Shown: in pieces, positions 8,265-17,818 of the stretch
Numbering within the stretch: position 1 is the stretch's first letter
Layout: the number at the start of each line of letters is the position of its first letter
DNA from: Myxococcota bacterium
GTDB taxonomy: Bacteria > Myxococcota_A > Polyangia > JAAYKL01
DNA: 48,439 bases
Direction of reading: 5' to 3'
Assembly: GCA_030065855.1 (NCBI GenBank)
Contig: JASJCT010000075.1
Location: 1-48,439 of the forward strand
The notes under the pieces: generated by a model
Seen by the model: the letters and a program-made list of their open reading frames with translations, nothing else
Database searches by the model: none
Told to the model about the DNA's origin: nothing
Program-made: the position numbers and the translations under genes

Positions 8265-10661
8265 TTATCTCCGCACGCGCAGGGAGTTTAAGAGAACAGC
8301 GGTGGCACTTGCAAGCATGAGCAGCATGGCAATCACAGGCACGAGTTTTCCCATTGCCGCCACTGGAATAAACACTGTGTTAAAGGCAAATGCCCACAGA
8401 TAATTTGTCTTGATGACCTTGGTGAGCTTTTTACCGACTGTAAAAAGGTCTAAGAGACTTTCCGGTCTTTTACTAAGCGCCACAAAGCCGCTCGCCACAA
8501 GGGCTTCGTCTGCAGCGTGGGAGAGCGCAATGGACACCGTTGCCTGGTCCATGGCAAGGGCGTCGTTGGTGCCATCGCCCACAAAGGCAGTGGTTTTGCC
8601 TTGTGATTTGCGTTTATTGACCACGGCTTTCTTTTGATCCACAGAGACATCCCCGGTTGCTTGTGGGATGCCGATCTCCTCGGCAACGCGCTGGGTTACC
8701 GCGTCCCGATCTCCAGAGACGAGCTCTGTGGTGAGTCCCAGGGCGTTGAGCCCAGCGATGGCCGCTTTTGTATTGGGGCGGACCTTATCTGTGAACAAAA
8801 AGCACCCCTCGGCCCGTCCGTTCCTTCCAAACCATACAGCTGTGTGGCCAGGGGTGAGATGGAGCGGTTCAAACAGATCATCAAACAGCGCCGCACTGCC
8901 AATAGCAAATGTCTGATCGCCCCGCGTGACAGACCGGCCTTGACCGGAAAGATCCTCGCCCGGGGCATCGGCACCTGCCACTTCGGTGATCCCAGCATCG
9001 GTGAGATAGGCGCGGATGCCTTGGGCAATGGGATGGTCAGATCCGCGTTCTGCTGCGAGTACAAGTTCGAGAGATGCATCCCGGGGCGCGTTGCGCCACG
9101 CGATCCGGTCCACGTTCATTTCGCCCTGTGTCACTGTTCCTGTCTTGTCGAAAATCACGTGGTTCACGGTGTGTAGGATCTCGAGCTCGGCCAGGTCTTT
9201 AACGAGGATCCCTTTTTTCAGCAGCGTACCCGTTGCCGCAGTCACCGCGCAAATCCCAGCCAGGCTAAATGCACACGGGCAGGCCACGGCCAGCACAGCC
9301 ACCGAAGGGAACCAGCCCGCAGGCGACAGGGCCGCGTCAATGCCGTGCGCGGCCAGGCGCACGAGCCACGCGCCTGCGGCAATAGCGAGCACTGTTGGGG
9401 CAAACCACGCGGCAATCCGGTCCTGGGATCGCAACCGGGTTTCTGATGTGGCCATTGTCTCGGCCACGCTGCTGGCGATAGCGTGGAGTCGGGTCTCCTT
9501 GAATTGCCGCACCACAGTGAGGGACACCTGGCCTTCTACTACTTTTGATCCCGCGGCAATGAAATCCCCGGGTACCTTGCGCCTTGGCACGGGCTCTCCA
9601 GTGAGCACAGCCTCGCTCACGAATGCCCGGTCCGATACCACCTCCCCGTCAAAGGGAATGGTCTCTCCTTTGAAAAAGCGCACCTGATCCCCGCGAACAA
9701 CTTGATTCACGTCTAAATATCGCTCGTTGCCGTCTGGATCGATGCTGCGCACCCGGATGATGCTCAGCGAAAGCAGGGGCGCGAGATCACTGAACGCCCG
9801 TTCTCTAATCCTGGCCTCGATCATACCGCTGAGCAGGGAAATGGTCACCAGACCTGCGCAGGTTTCAAAATAGATGTCCGGGCGATGGGTAATCATCGCG
9901 GCCACCGAAAGCACTGCGGCCGCGCCCACGGCGATGCTGATGAGGAAATCCATGGTCATGCGCCCCCGTTTAAGAGCGGCCATTGCGCGGCGAACCATGG
10001 GTATCCATCCGATGTACAAGACCGGTACCAGCAGCAACATCTCGATCCAGGCGAGGAATGCGGGCGGTGCATCTATCCATCCAAATCCCTCGGCATAGCG
10101 GGCAAAAGAGAGGGTCATCAGATTCATCGTCAACACAGCTGAGATGATGAGATCGAGGGTGGCCCTGCGACTTGCACCCGTGCGGGTGCTGTCTGTGATG
10201 CGGGAAAGTCGATACCCGAGGGGGGACAAATGGGCGATAAGGGCGGCATCGCTCGTCTCCCTCAAGTCGTAGGTGACCTTGGCTGACCCGGAAAAGAAGT
10301 CTGCCGCGACCCGCCTGACCCCAGGGGCAGATCCCAGGACCTGCTCGACGACCCAGCCACAGGAGGGACAGACCATACCTTCACAGTGAAACCGGGCGAC
10401 CCGTATGGCAGATCGATCTTCGGGCAGGGCAGCATTAGATTGGGTGATCCCTGGGTCGGCTGTGGGTTCTATATCGCTCGGGACGAGCCCCATTTGGCGG
10501 GCTGCTGTCAAATAGGACGCCTTGGCCGCATCGTCCATTTGGTTTAAAATTTCGTAGACCCGCTCACACCCGGCGCAACAAAACACCCCGCGCGCCTCGC
10601 GCCTCCCGCGAAGCGGCGTCTGGCAAAGTATGCAGTGCGTGTTTTGGGAATCTGTCGCCAT
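8265..10661 (-). CDS. Copper-type heavy-metal P1B ATPase (FixI/CcoI-like)
   Basis: A 798-residue inner-membrane pump that exports or delivers monovalent copper using ATP. The N-terminus has a Cys-rich metal-binding segment (C10, C13, C28, C29, C32), as in FixI/CcoI-type pumps. It is followed by one HMA domain (C93, C98, C101; the usual GMxCxxC becomes GMVCPSC). The transmembrane CPC motif is at 461-463, the phosphorylated Asp in DKTGT at 505-509, the SDHPIA nucleotide-domain motif at 541-546 and GDGTND at 695-700. No cytochrome cbb3 oxidase genes (ccoNOPGHS) are in the window, so the choice between oxidase assembly and copper detoxification is open. It is 98 bp upstream of frr on the same strand. 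Start region lacks a strong SD. Confidence 0.93.
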   Translation of the reverse strand: MATDSQNTHCILCQTPLRGRREARGVFCCAGCERVYEILNQMDDAAKASYLTAARQMGLVPSDIEPTADPGITQSNAALPEDRSAIRVARFHCEGMVCPSCGWVVEQVLGSAPGVRRVAADFFSGSAKVTYDLRETSDAALIAHLSPLGYRLSRITDSTRTGASRRATLDLIISAVLTMNLMTLSFARYAEGFGWIDAPPAFLAWIEMLLLVPVLYIGWIPMVRRAMAALKRGRMTMDFLISIAVGAAAVLSVAAMITHRPDIYFETCAGLVTISLLSGMIEARIRERAFSDLAPLLSLSIIRVRSIDPDGNERYLDVNQVVRGDQVRFFKGETIPFDGEVVSDRAFVSEAVLTGEPVPRRKVPGDFIAAGSKVVEGQVSLTVVRQFKETRLHAIASSVAETMATSETRLRSQDRIAAWFAPTVLAIAAGAWLVRLAAHGIDAALSPAGWFPSVAVLAVACPCAFSLAGICAVTAATGTLLKKGILVKDLAELEILHTVNHVIFDKTGTVTQGEMNVDRIAWRNAPRDASLELVLAAERGSDHPIAQGIRAYLTDAGITEVAGADAPGEDLSGQGRSVTRGDQTFAIGSAALFDDLFEPLHLTPGHTAVWFGRNGRAEGCFLFTDKVRPNTKAAIAGLNALGLTTELVSGDRDAVTQRVAEEIGIPQATGDVSVDQKKAVVNKRKSQGKTTAFVGDGTNDALAMDQATVSIALSHAADEALVASGFVALSKRPESLLDLFTVGKKLTKVIKTNYLWAFAFNTVFIPVAAMGKLVPVIAMLLMLASATAVLLNSLRVRR

Positions 10662-11084
10662 TTCTCAATTTGGTACTAGCGAAATAAACACCCTCTAACA
10701 AGAAATAGTGGATATTTGCCAGTATTCATATCGTGTAACCCTCCCATTTTTTTCATGTTTTTCGCATTTCATAAAATATGTATAAATTGTGACACCCAAC
10801 AAAGATATATCAAATAGGTAGCGACATTATGCTTGCTATTTTTTCGCGTTTTCTTTAAATTGGAATTGGTGTGTAGCGTCAATGACATTGGAAAGTGTAT
10901 TAAATAAAGCACTGTTAGAAATATCGCAGGGAGATATAAATGCAAATCAATAAATTTTTACAATGTGAGTGTATACTAGGAGTCAATTGAGACCCCACTC
11001 AAAAATTGGATATGCGATAATGCCAATACATTATACCAACATAAAATACTTCCCCTATCCATCAACCCAAACAGGAGGTGTTCG
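10662..11084. other. AT-rich intergenic region
   Basis: A 423-bp gap between divergent genes (copper ATPase and M28 peptidase), clearly more AT-rich than the genes. I see a possible 16-codon leader ORF (10940-10990) with a GGGAG ahead of it, a short inverted repeat ATTGG/CCAAT at 11006-11027, and the AGGAGG for the M28 gene at 11071-11076. A GG-N10-GC spacing at 10930-10943 has a poor -24 half. No confident promoter, RNA or repeat. Confidence 0.4.
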
Positions 11085-12854
11085 ATGTTTCTGTTCAATG
11101 CATTTAGGCTAGGCGCCCTCATCGCCTTATTTGTATGTGTTTTTTCGGTGCAGTGCACTGATGACCCATCTGATGGGGATGAAGCTGAAGGCTCAGATTC
11201 TGATTCTGACTCAGATTCTGACTCAGACTCTGATTCCGATTCTGACTCAGACTCTGATACCGGGACAGACAGCGACACAGATACAGATGCGGATTCTGAT
11301 ACGGACACTGATACCGATACGGATACCGATACCGATACCGATACCGATACCGACACCGATACGGATACCGACACCGATACGGATACCGACACCGATACGG
11401 ATACAGAAACCGAGACCGAGGTGTGTGAATTGGACAGCCAGCGCGTTTGGGACGATGTGGCTTACATGGCCTCTGATGAGCTCAAGGGTCGCAAGCCCGG
11501 GAAAGAGGGAAATGAGCTGGCCCTGCAGTATGCCGAGACTATTTTTGAGGAGGCCGGCCTGGAACCGGCCGGTGATTCAGGCACCTATCGCCAGACGTTT
11601 AATACCAAAGTCCACGACGTCGTGGGAACGCCGTCATTGACTATTGGGCACCAGGCGTTCGAATACGAAGCTGATTTTACTGTATTGACCCACTCGGGCA
11701 GCGGTACGATCAGCGGAGAGATCGCAACCGCAGGGCATGGCATTGTCTCCATGCCGTTCGATCCACAGCAATACCCCCTGTGCCCGTTGAGCCCAGAGGG
11801 CCACGACGACTACGCAGCAGCCGGGGATCTCACGGGGAAAATTGTGCTGGTACTGCGCAATGACCTGGTTGCTGAGGACGAGATAATGCGCAACTGCCCT
11901 ATCCGCTGCGGTAATGCCAGGTGCTTGAGTGACCTGGGTTACAAAGCAGCAGCTGCTCGAAGCAAGGGCGCCAGTGCGGTCCTGTTTACCCCGGAAGCCT
12001 CAGCTGGAGACAATCTCTGTCACCGCGCCGGCTATCTCGGCCAGGGCAATTTTAGGGGTGATTTTCCAGCCCTCTGTGTCTCCAGGGAGGCGCTGAACCA
12101 GGCATTGCCGACCCTCACCAACTGGATTGAGGGGATCGACCTCGGCCTGCAGTCCCCAAGGGTAGTGGCAGATTTGGATGTGGCCGTTGAAGTCACCCGG
12201 GTGGAGACCTCCAACGTGCTCGCCGTGGCCCCTGGCACGGATCCCGATCTTGCAGACGAAGTTATTGTTATCGGCGGTCATATCGACCACTTAGGCGAGA
12301 AAAATGGACAAATCTACAATGGCGCGGACGACAATGCGTCAGGCACAGCTATCGTGCTGGAAATGGCGCGCATGTTCGACTACTGCGACATACAACCCGC
12401 GCGCACAGTGGTTTTTGCCGGCTTTAACGCCGAAGAGATGGGCCTCGTTGGGTCGTGTTACTATGTCGATTACCCCACCTATCCCATCGACAAAACCATT
12501 GCCATGTACAACTTAGACATGGTCGGCACTGGAAACGGCGTAGGTATGAATCTCATCGGCGGCAGCTCATCGCAAAACGAGTGGCTGGCCGATCTCATGA
12601 AAAACGCCGCAGATGACCAGGGCCTGGACTGGAATATTTCCACCAGTGGATCCAGTGGCGGATCTGATCATCGTTGCTTCGAAAAGGAAGGGGTGCCGAT
12701 TTGCTACGGCATGACAAGGGGCAGCCACCCCAACTACCACGATCCAGATGATACCATCGAAAATTGCTACGAGGTGGACATGCAAATGACTGCCGAGCTG
12801 TTTTGGTCTTCCTTGCTGCCCCTTTCTCTAGGAGAAGAAGACAACTTCCTATAG
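11085..12854 (+). CDS. M28-family metallopeptidase lipoprotein with PA-like insert
   Basis: A 589-residue exported aminopeptidase-like protein. The signal ends in a lipobox-like FSVQC (Cys24). An acidic tract fills residues 37-113. A PA-domain-like region (roughly 190-370) precedes or interrupts the catalytic domain. The di-zinc site of M28 is complete: H399 (GGHIDH), D415/D416 (NGADDNASG), E450-E451 (NAEEMG), D478 (NLDMVG) and H552 (NYHDPDDT). The family removes N-terminal residues from peptides or amino-linked substrates; the specificity here cannot be read. The ATG follows AGGAGG. It is transcribed alone, with no obvious terminator, and is followed by another acidic-tract lipoprotein on the same strand after 315 bp. 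Confidence 0.9.
   Translation: MFLFNAFRLGALIALFVCVFSVQCTDDPSDGDEAEGSDSDSDSDSDSDSDSDSDSDSDTGTDSDTDTDADSDTDTDTDTDTDTDTDTDTDTDTDTDTDTDTDTDTDTETETEVCELDSQRVWDDVAYMASDELKGRKPGKEGNELALQYAETIFEEAGLEPAGDSGTYRQTFNTKVHDVVGTPSLTIGHQAFEYEADFTVLTHSGSGTISGEIATAGHGIVSMPFDPQQYPLCPLSPEGHDDYAAAGDLTGKIVLVLRNDLVAEDEIMRNCPIRCGNARCLSDLGYKAAAARSKGASAVLFTPEASAGDNLCHRAGYLGQGNFRGDFPALCVSREALNQALPTLTNWIEGIDLGLQSPRVVADLDVAVEVTRVETSNVLAVAPGTDPDLADEVIVIGGHIDHLGEKNGQIYNGADDNASGTAIVLEMARMFDYCDIQPARTVVFAGFNAEEMGLVGSCYYVDYPTYPIDKTIAMYNLDMVGTGNGVGMNLIGGSSSQNEWLADLMKNAADDQGLDWNISTSGSSGGSDHRCFEKEGVPICYGMTRGSHPNYHDPDDTIENCYEVDMQMTAELFWSSLLPLSLGEEDNFL
11193..11418 (+). repeat. Hexanucleotide repeat encoding Asp-Ser then Asp-Thr tract
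   Basis: Codons 37-111 alternate Asp with Ser in the first part and Thr in the second, ending in Glu-Thr. The second half contains runs of the identical hexamer GATACC and GACACC, suggesting recent expansion by slippage. Confidence 0.9.
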
Positions 12855-13169
12855 GTCCCAGCATCCAGAGAATCAGTCCCTCTAAACCCCATTCATTCAC
12901 CGGTTCCATCCCTGCGAAGGGAAGAGAGGAGGTTTGTGGGACGCAATGCTCATTCCCGCCAAATGTTCAGTAAATGAGCGCAAAATAAGCTGAAGATGCA
13001 AAAAAAAATCTGGGAATTCGGAATATTCTCAAAAAAGAACAACCAAATTCAATAGGAAATATGATAAAGTTCAGGATGACAAGTTCGAATGTATGATTAA
13101 CGAATTCTAACGGCTAAAAAGCTATTAAGTAAATTTAAAAGACTTTTGAGTTTTCAATAGGAGGCCAAA
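12855..13169. other. Intergenic region, no gene seen
   Basis: A 315-bp gap between two co-oriented lipoprotein genes. The second half is AT-rich and presumably holds the promoter of the VWA gene, but I cannot place one with confidence. A strong SD (AGGAGG, 13160-13165) lies at its end. No palindrome or T-tract after the M28 stop that would mark a terminator. Confidence 0.4.
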
Positions 13170-14303
13170 ATGAGTAAAACGTCTATCATTTTAATCATTT
13201 CAGTGCTTGCGGTTGCCATCGCAATGTGTGATTCGAGTTCTGGTCCAGGAACAGAAGGAGACGTCAGTGTCGACAGTGATTCTGACAGCGACTCCGACGG
13301 TGACTCCGATAGCGACAGCGATGCTGACAGTGACAGTGATTCTGATAGCGATTCCGACACCGATACGGATTCGGATTCCGGCACAGAGGAAATCTGTGAC
13401 GAAGAAGCGATTCCCCTAATTCCAGCGCCGGTAGTCTTAGCAATTGTTGAGGATATGTCCGGCTCCATGGCGCCGTTTTTCAATGACGAGGATCCACTCG
13501 TACCAGATCCCAATAACCCGGGAAGGTGGTCGATTGCCCGGGAGGCGATCATCCATATTCTCACGGAATTTGCAGAAGAGGGGTATGAATTCGGCTTTGA
13601 TGTATATCCCAGCGCGATGGGCAGCTGCTATGTGAACGATAATATCGAAATGGATTGCGCTGCCGGACAGGAGCAAGCCATTATCGACATGTTGCCCGAG
13701 GTAGACGCACCTGACGGCGCCACACCTATTTATATCGAGCTGCTGAACTTTCTGTTACCCACCTATGCCCCTGGGTGCCTCAAAGAACTGGCGCAAAAAC
13801 ATATCATCCTCATCACGGATGGACAGGACACCTGCGGTACAACAGGCTCCACGGGCGACGAAGCCACGCCACAAGAGCTCGGCGAAATAACGGCCCAGCT
13901 CCTGAATGCGGGCATTAAAACATTTGCCGTTGGCTTTGGCGGCGGCGTGGATCCGGCTCAGCTCGACGCCATTGCCCAGAACGGGGGTACCGGATATGAC
14001 ACATTTATCCCCGCCGACGACCTGGATTCGCTGATACAGGCCTTCGAAGACATTGCGTCGAACATTGTGACGTGCGATTACCAGGTGCCCGAGCCCACCG
14101 ATCCCAACGTGGACCCAAGCAGTATTGAATTTCTCATCGACGGAGAGGTCGTCCCCTTTAACGAAGATTGTGCCGGCGGTGTCGGCTGGATGTGGCTCAA
14201 TGACGACCACACCCTGATGCGATTTTGCGAACAAACCTGTGCCATGTTTCAGGAAGGCGATCACACCGTCACCGTACGGTGGGGGTGCACCGAGCCTCTG
14301 TAG
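13170..14303 (+). CDS. VWA-domain lipoprotein with Asp-Ser tract
   Basis: A 377-residue exported protein. The signal ends in AIAMC (Cys20). Residues 35-70 are an Asp-Ser/Thr tract, the shortest of the five proteins in this window that carry one. A VWA domain follows with the metal-site motif DMSGS at 95-99 and a later conserved Thr/Asp region (LITDGQDTCG). The C-terminal 80 residues form a Cys-containing domain of unknown type (four Cys after residue 300), probably disulfide-bonded. VWA domains of this kind bind partner proteins; no partner can be named. The ATG follows AGGAGG. It ends just before a convergent HEAT-repeat gene, with a palindromic repeat in the gap that may stop transcription from both sides. 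Confidence 0.87.
   Translation: MSKTSIILIISVLAVAIAMCDSSSGPGTEGDVSVDSDSDSDSDGDSDSDSDADSDSDSDSDSDTDTDSDSGTEEICDEEAIPLIPAPVVLAIVEDMSGSMAPFFNDEDPLVPDPNNPGRWSIAREAIIHILTEFAEEGYEFGFDVYPSAMGSCYVNDNIEMDCAAGQEQAIIDMLPEVDAPDGATPIYIELLNFLLPTYAPGCLKELAQKHIILITDGQDTCGTTGSTGDEATPQELGEITAQLLNAGIKTFAVGFGGGVDPAQLDAIAQNGGTGYDTFIPADDLDSLIQAFEDIASNIVTCDYQVPEPTDPNVDPSSIEFLIDGEVVPFNEDCAGGVGWMWLNDDHTLMRFCEQTCAMFQEGDHTVTVRWGCTEPL
13272..13379 (+). repeat. Repeat encoding Asp-Ser tract
   Basis: Thirty-six codons alternate Asp with Ser, with occasional Gly, Ala and Thr. Codon choice for Ser is mixed (AGT, TCT, AGC, TCC), so this tract looks older or less recently expanded than the GAYACN arrays of the neighbouring genes. 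Confidence 0.85.
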
Positions 14304-14370
14304 CGCGTAACCCGCACGACTTTCCACTTACTGCTATTTCCAAACTATTCTGGTCGGTAACATTTGGCGT

Positions 14371-14460
14371 TCCCCCTTTGAAAAAGGGGGTGCGGGGGAT
14401 TTTCAAACACTTCGGGAATATTGACGAAATCCCCCCAGCCCCCTTTTCAAGGGGGAGCTA
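14371..14460. repeat. Dispersed G/C-rich palindromic repeat (paired)
   Basis: Two inverted copies face each other. The left copy has TCCCCCTTTGAAAAAGGGGG followed by TGCGGGGGATTTT; the right copy is its near reverse complement (AAATCCCCCCAGCCCCC, then TTTTCAAGGGGGA). Each copy forms its own hairpin, and the pair can form a larger one. The same unit recurs at 46482, 48252 and 48399. Here it fills the gap between convergent genes and may act as a bidirectional terminator. Origin as a non-autonomous mobile or REP-like element is inferred. Confidence 0.75.
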
Positions 14461-14482
14461 CAATCACTTGACGAGGCAATAC

Positions 14483-15748
14483 CTACGTTCCTACGGGTTT
14501 GTACTTCATTTGAAAGGCGATCTCACCTGCCAGGTGGCGCACGTTCTTTGAGAATGATCCGTCTTTTGCCAGCTTCTCCATCTCCGGTCTTGCGCGGCGA
14601 TCGCCGATGTGGGCGACTTCGTGGAGCAAGCGCTCGATGATATTGATGCCGGTTGACAGCAATACCTGGTGTCCAGTGGCGTCGGTATAGACGAGCTCAG
14701 GGCACGATAGGGTTCGATCCAGCGTATAGATGAGCGCGATGAGCTTGGGGGAGGTAGAGGCGGATCCAATTTTGCCGAGCGCCTCTAAATCAACGCACAA
14801 GGTGCCGGTGTCCCCTGGTTTTTCTAGGAGGCGCTCCAGGGGAAGCAGGCCTTCGGGAGCTTCGAATTGGCCCAGGGCCCAAATGACCAATCGCCTCAGA
14901 GGCTTGTCGAGTCCGCCAGTGGTCAGCTGCTCCGCGAGAAACGCACCCGCTGTTTTGAGGTCAGCCTCACTGGTGTCTTTTGTTTTGCCCAGCATGCCTA
15001 GGGCAGCAAACAGATCTCCCTGCAGCGGACCCATTGTGGGGAATGCCTCGGCCACGTGACGCACCAGGCGGTAATCTTTCATGCGCGCCAAGGCCACTGC
15101 CGCGGCCGCCCGTTCTCGGGGCGTACCGGTTTGGAAAAGTCTAAGGATTTGGTCTGTCAGGCCAATGTCGTGTCTGACACCTGCCGCATAGGCCGCCCAG
15201 TCCCGGGCCTCTCCTGGCTCACTTAATACGCGACCCAGGGCGGCCTGGATGCGGTCATCCCCTGTGAGCAAGATGGCATCGTGCACAGCATCGGCCCGAT
15301 CCTGACCGCGTTGGGAACGTAGGAGGGTCAATATCCGGTGGGCTCGCGTGTCCGTCGCGACAATACCGTTACCTAAGTAATCAAAAATAAAAGTATTTAC
15401 GACGATAATGAAAGTAAAGACAATCGCCTTTTTGGTGCCGGTCACGCGCATGGCGCGCATATCGGGTTCATCCAGATCGTCGCCATCTGCTTTAGCGGTG
15501 GCGGGCCGCGCTACAATGGCGCCTACCCCCCAAACGAGGCGTACGACGAGAAGCGCTTGGCAGGCGCATGACACCATCAGGAGGATCATGAATCCTCCGA
15601 TAATATAAAAGTTTTCTGTAATTGAAACAGAGCGTTCGGTAATGTGCGTCGACGCTGGAAAGATATAGGCGAACATGCACGAAATGGTGATCAGACTTGC
15701 AGCGGTAAGGAAGATCCGGGAGCTTGCAAGGACGGCAAGTCGCATCAT
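14483..15748 (-). CDS. Membrane protein with HEAT-like repeats
   Basis: A 421-residue protein. Three hydrophobic segments (about residues 8-30, 48-75 and 108-130) anchor it in the inner membrane. The remainder is alpha-helical with repeated Ala/Leu-rich helical pairs typical of HEAT/PBS-lyase-like repeats, which usually serve as protein-binding scaffolds. There is no catalytic motif. It starts at ATG 15748, overlapping the stop of the upstream DEAD-box helicase gene (ATGA), so the two are translationally coupled; a scaffold near the membrane linked to RNA metabolism is possible but only inferred. A paired palindromic repeat follows its stop. Confidence 0.75.
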   Translation of the reverse strand: MMRLAVLASSRIFLTAASLITISCMFAYIFPASTHITERSVSITENFYIIGGFMILLMVSCACQALLVVRLVWGVGAIVARPATAKADGDDLDEPDMRAMRVTGTKKAIVFTFIIVVNTFIFDYLGNGIVATDTRAHRILTLLRSQRGQDRADAVHDAILLTGDDRIQAALGRVLSEPGEARDWAAYAAGVRHDIGLTDQILRLFQTGTPRERAAAAVALARMKDYRLVRHVAEAFPTMGPLQGDLFAALGMLGKTKDTSEADLKTAGAFLAEQLTTGGLDKPLRRLVIWALGQFEAPEGLLPLERLLEKPGDTGTLCVDLEALGKIGSASTSPKLIALIYTLDRTLSCPELVYTDATGHQVLLSTGINIIERLLHEVAHIGDRRARPEMEKLAKDGSFSKNVRHLAGEIAFQMKYKPVGT

Positions 15749-17529
15749 GACTTCTGAGAGGGCTCTGCTTTAAGCGGGCGACCTTCAACTTCTATTTTTC
15801 CAATCGCCTTGAGAACCGTTGAAAAGTGATCCTCTGGAACAGTAATGAACGTAGACCGCGTGAGCATGCGGACCTTGCCGATGCTCGTGCGGGGCAGTCC
15901 CGTGATCTGAACGATTTCCTGCATCAGATGGGAAATTCTCAGGCCGTCTTTTCGCCCTGCATCGATGAATATCTCCTCCAGGGGGGTGTCGGTATCTAGG
16001 GTGTCTGGGGCATTGGATTTTTTCTCTGGTTTCTCTTTTGAAGGGTCTGTTTTTGGACGCTTCTTGTCAGTCTTTTGGGCTTTGGGCCGCGCGCTACGGT
16101 CTTTTCGTGGGGGCGCTGCGGTTTTGGGCTTTGCCTGGGTCGGTGCCGGTTTCTCTTCTGCCTGTTGAGGCGCTGTTGCCAGCGCCGCGCCCATCTGCTG
16201 ATCAAAATAAGCGCCGAGCAAGCCCGCTACAATGCGCTCGGCATAGACATCTTGTATCACGCGACGCGCCAGTGGACCAAAGCCTTGTTGCAGTTTGGCC
16301 CCAAAGCCCTGGCGCAGCGCTATCAGTTGGTCGATTTCTGTATTTCGAGCTTCAGCCGCGTCGTCGACGAGGGTCTTCTCAATGGGATATATTTTGTAGG
16401 TGAGGCGAAGGTAGTAAAGATTGCCAATATCCTGTGGTGTGATGAGCGAGATGGCGGTTCCCTGTCGACCCATCCGACCCGTGCGTCCAGTGCGATGGAT
16501 ATAGATTTCTAAGGAGTCGGGAAAAGAGTAGTTGATGACATGGCTCAGGTGGGACACATCGATACCGCGGGCTGCCACATCCGTGGCCACGAGATATTTG
16601 ATTTCCTCTTTTCGCGTTCGGGCCATGATGATTTCGCGATCGTGTTGGGAGAGATCAGAGTTGAGCCAGTCCGCGTTGAATCCCGCGCTCTTGAGGTGAC
16701 GCGCCAGAAGCTGGGTCTCGTCTCGGGTGTTGCAAAAGATAATGGCCGAATCCGGACGCTCTGCCTCGAGGATGCGGACCATGTCCCGCTGCCGACCCTG
16801 GCCCGAGACCAAGTAGACGAAATGGCTGATTTCTTTGGCCGCGACCGCGTCTCCGGAAACCGAGATAATCGCTGCATCATCCAGGTATCGCTGGGTTAGG
16901 CGGCGGATATCGTCCGGTATGGTTGCAGAAAATAGCAGGTTTTGTCGCTCTTTTGGCAGGGATTCAATGATTTCCGATATTTCCTTTTCGAACCCCATCG
17001 AGAGCATTTCATCGGCTTCGTCGAGGACGAGTAGTCCGACCTGGGCAAATGATATAGACCTGCTGCGTATGTGATCGAGCACGCGCCCTGGTGTCCCGAC
17101 GACGATCCGCGCACCCTGCTTTACCTCGGCGACCTGCTTGGTAAATGACGCCCCCCCGTACACGGTGGCACATCGAATATCCCGATATTTTCCAATTGCC
17201 GATAGTTCTTTGCTCACCTGGAGTGCAAGCTCCCGGGTAGGGGTAAGGGCCAAGGCGGCGATCCCCTTGTCTTTGGGATCGAGCCGCTGGACAATCGGAA
17301 TGCCGAATGCGGCTGTTTTTCCAGTACCTGTTTGCGCCATCACGATGACGTCCCGGCCGTCCATGATGGTATCGTAGGTCTGGGCTTGGACCGGTGTCGG
17401 GGTCTCAAATCCGATTTCTTTAATAGCCCGCTCCACATCCCGATGTAGATCAAAGTCGTCAAACGACTGTGTCTCACACGGTAAATCTGCTGCGGTCCCT
17501 TGTTCAGTGTCGCAATCTCTAGTATTCAT
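15745..17529 (-). CDS. deaD: DEAD-box RNA helicase (DeaD/CsdA type)
   Basis: A 594-residue ATP-dependent RNA helicase. Motifs in order: Q motif region from about 22, AQTGTGKT (65-72), PTREL (97-101), TPGR (146-149), DEAD (170-173), SAT (201-203) and the HRTGRTGRMGR of helicase domain 2. A Lys/Pro/Ala-rich low-complexity linker (about 440-515) leads to a C-terminal DbpA-type RNA-binding fold. This layout matches CsdA/DeaD, which remodel structured RNA during ribosome assembly and cold. A long leader is suggested by a perfect TATAAT about 160 bp upstream. Its stop overlaps the start of the HEAT-repeat protein gene. Exact paralogue name is less certain than the family. Confidence 0.92.
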   Translation of the reverse strand: MNTRDCDTEQGTAADLPCETQSFDDFDLHRDVERAIKEIGFETPTPVQAQTYDTIMDGRDVIVMAQTGTGKTAAFGIPIVQRLDPKDKGIAALALTPTRELALQVSKELSAIGKYRDIRCATVYGGASFTKQVAEVKQGARIVVGTPGRVLDHIRSRSISFAQVGLLVLDEADEMLSMGFEKEISEIIESLPKERQNLLFSATIPDDIRRLTQRYLDDAAIISVSGDAVAAKEISHFVYLVSGQGRQRDMVRILEAERPDSAIIFCNTRDETQLLARHLKSAGFNADWLNSDLSQHDREIIMARTRKEEIKYLVATDVAARGIDVSHLSHVINYSFPDSLEIYIHRTGRTGRMGRQGTAISLITPQDIGNLYYLRLTYKIYPIEKTLVDDAAEARNTEIDQLIALRQGFGAKLQQGFGPLARRVIQDVYAERIVAGLLGAYFDQQMGAALATAPQQAEEKPAPTQAKPKTAAPPRKDRSARPKAQKTDKKRPKTDPSKEKPEKKSNAPDTLDTDTPLEEIFIDAGRKDGLRISHLMQEIVQITGLPRTSIGKVRMLTRSTFITVPEDHFSTVLKAIGKIEVEGRPLKAEPSQKS

Positions 17530-17691
17530 GAACCCATTCTCTTTTCGCTTGGACTACTGCCAGCTGATAGGATTTTTTTAGATACGCACATGCTTCATCT
17601 CGGGTGGTTATACCGGGTCCGAGGCCAATTGAAAAATGGAAAGCGAAATTTGGATAATTGAACTAGCCCTGGTTGCGGTGAATAAAACTCA

Positions 17692-17697
17692 ATTATA
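17692..17697 (-). promoter_or_regulatory. Candidate -10 box for the DEAD-box gene
   Basis: On the minus strand a consensus TATAAT lies here, with a TTTACT 15 bp upstream as a poor -35. The implied leader is about 156 nt. Long structured leaders are common for cold-induced helicase genes, but nothing else here proves that. The opposite strand reads TATAGT at nearly the same place and could serve the divergent gene. Confidence 0.35.
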
Positions 17698-17818
17698 GTA
17701 TATGTAGACGTAAGTAAATTTGTAAATCCACCGTTAGAGCATTTTCGTCTCTGCGGTAGTTTGCTAAACTTCGTGTACGCAAAAAAATTCATGGGACCAA
17801 ACTGTACGCCGACATCTA

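Noticed and set aside
14371..14460. Standard rho-independent terminator between the VWA and HEAT genes
   Set aside because: Hairpins are strong but are not followed by a T-run of the usual kind, and the same sequence recurs elsewhere, so it is called a dispersed repeat with possible terminator activity.
14483..14551. ORF at 14225-14551 on the plus strand
   Set aside because: It reads through the VWA gene end and the palindromic repeat in another frame and has no SD or motif.
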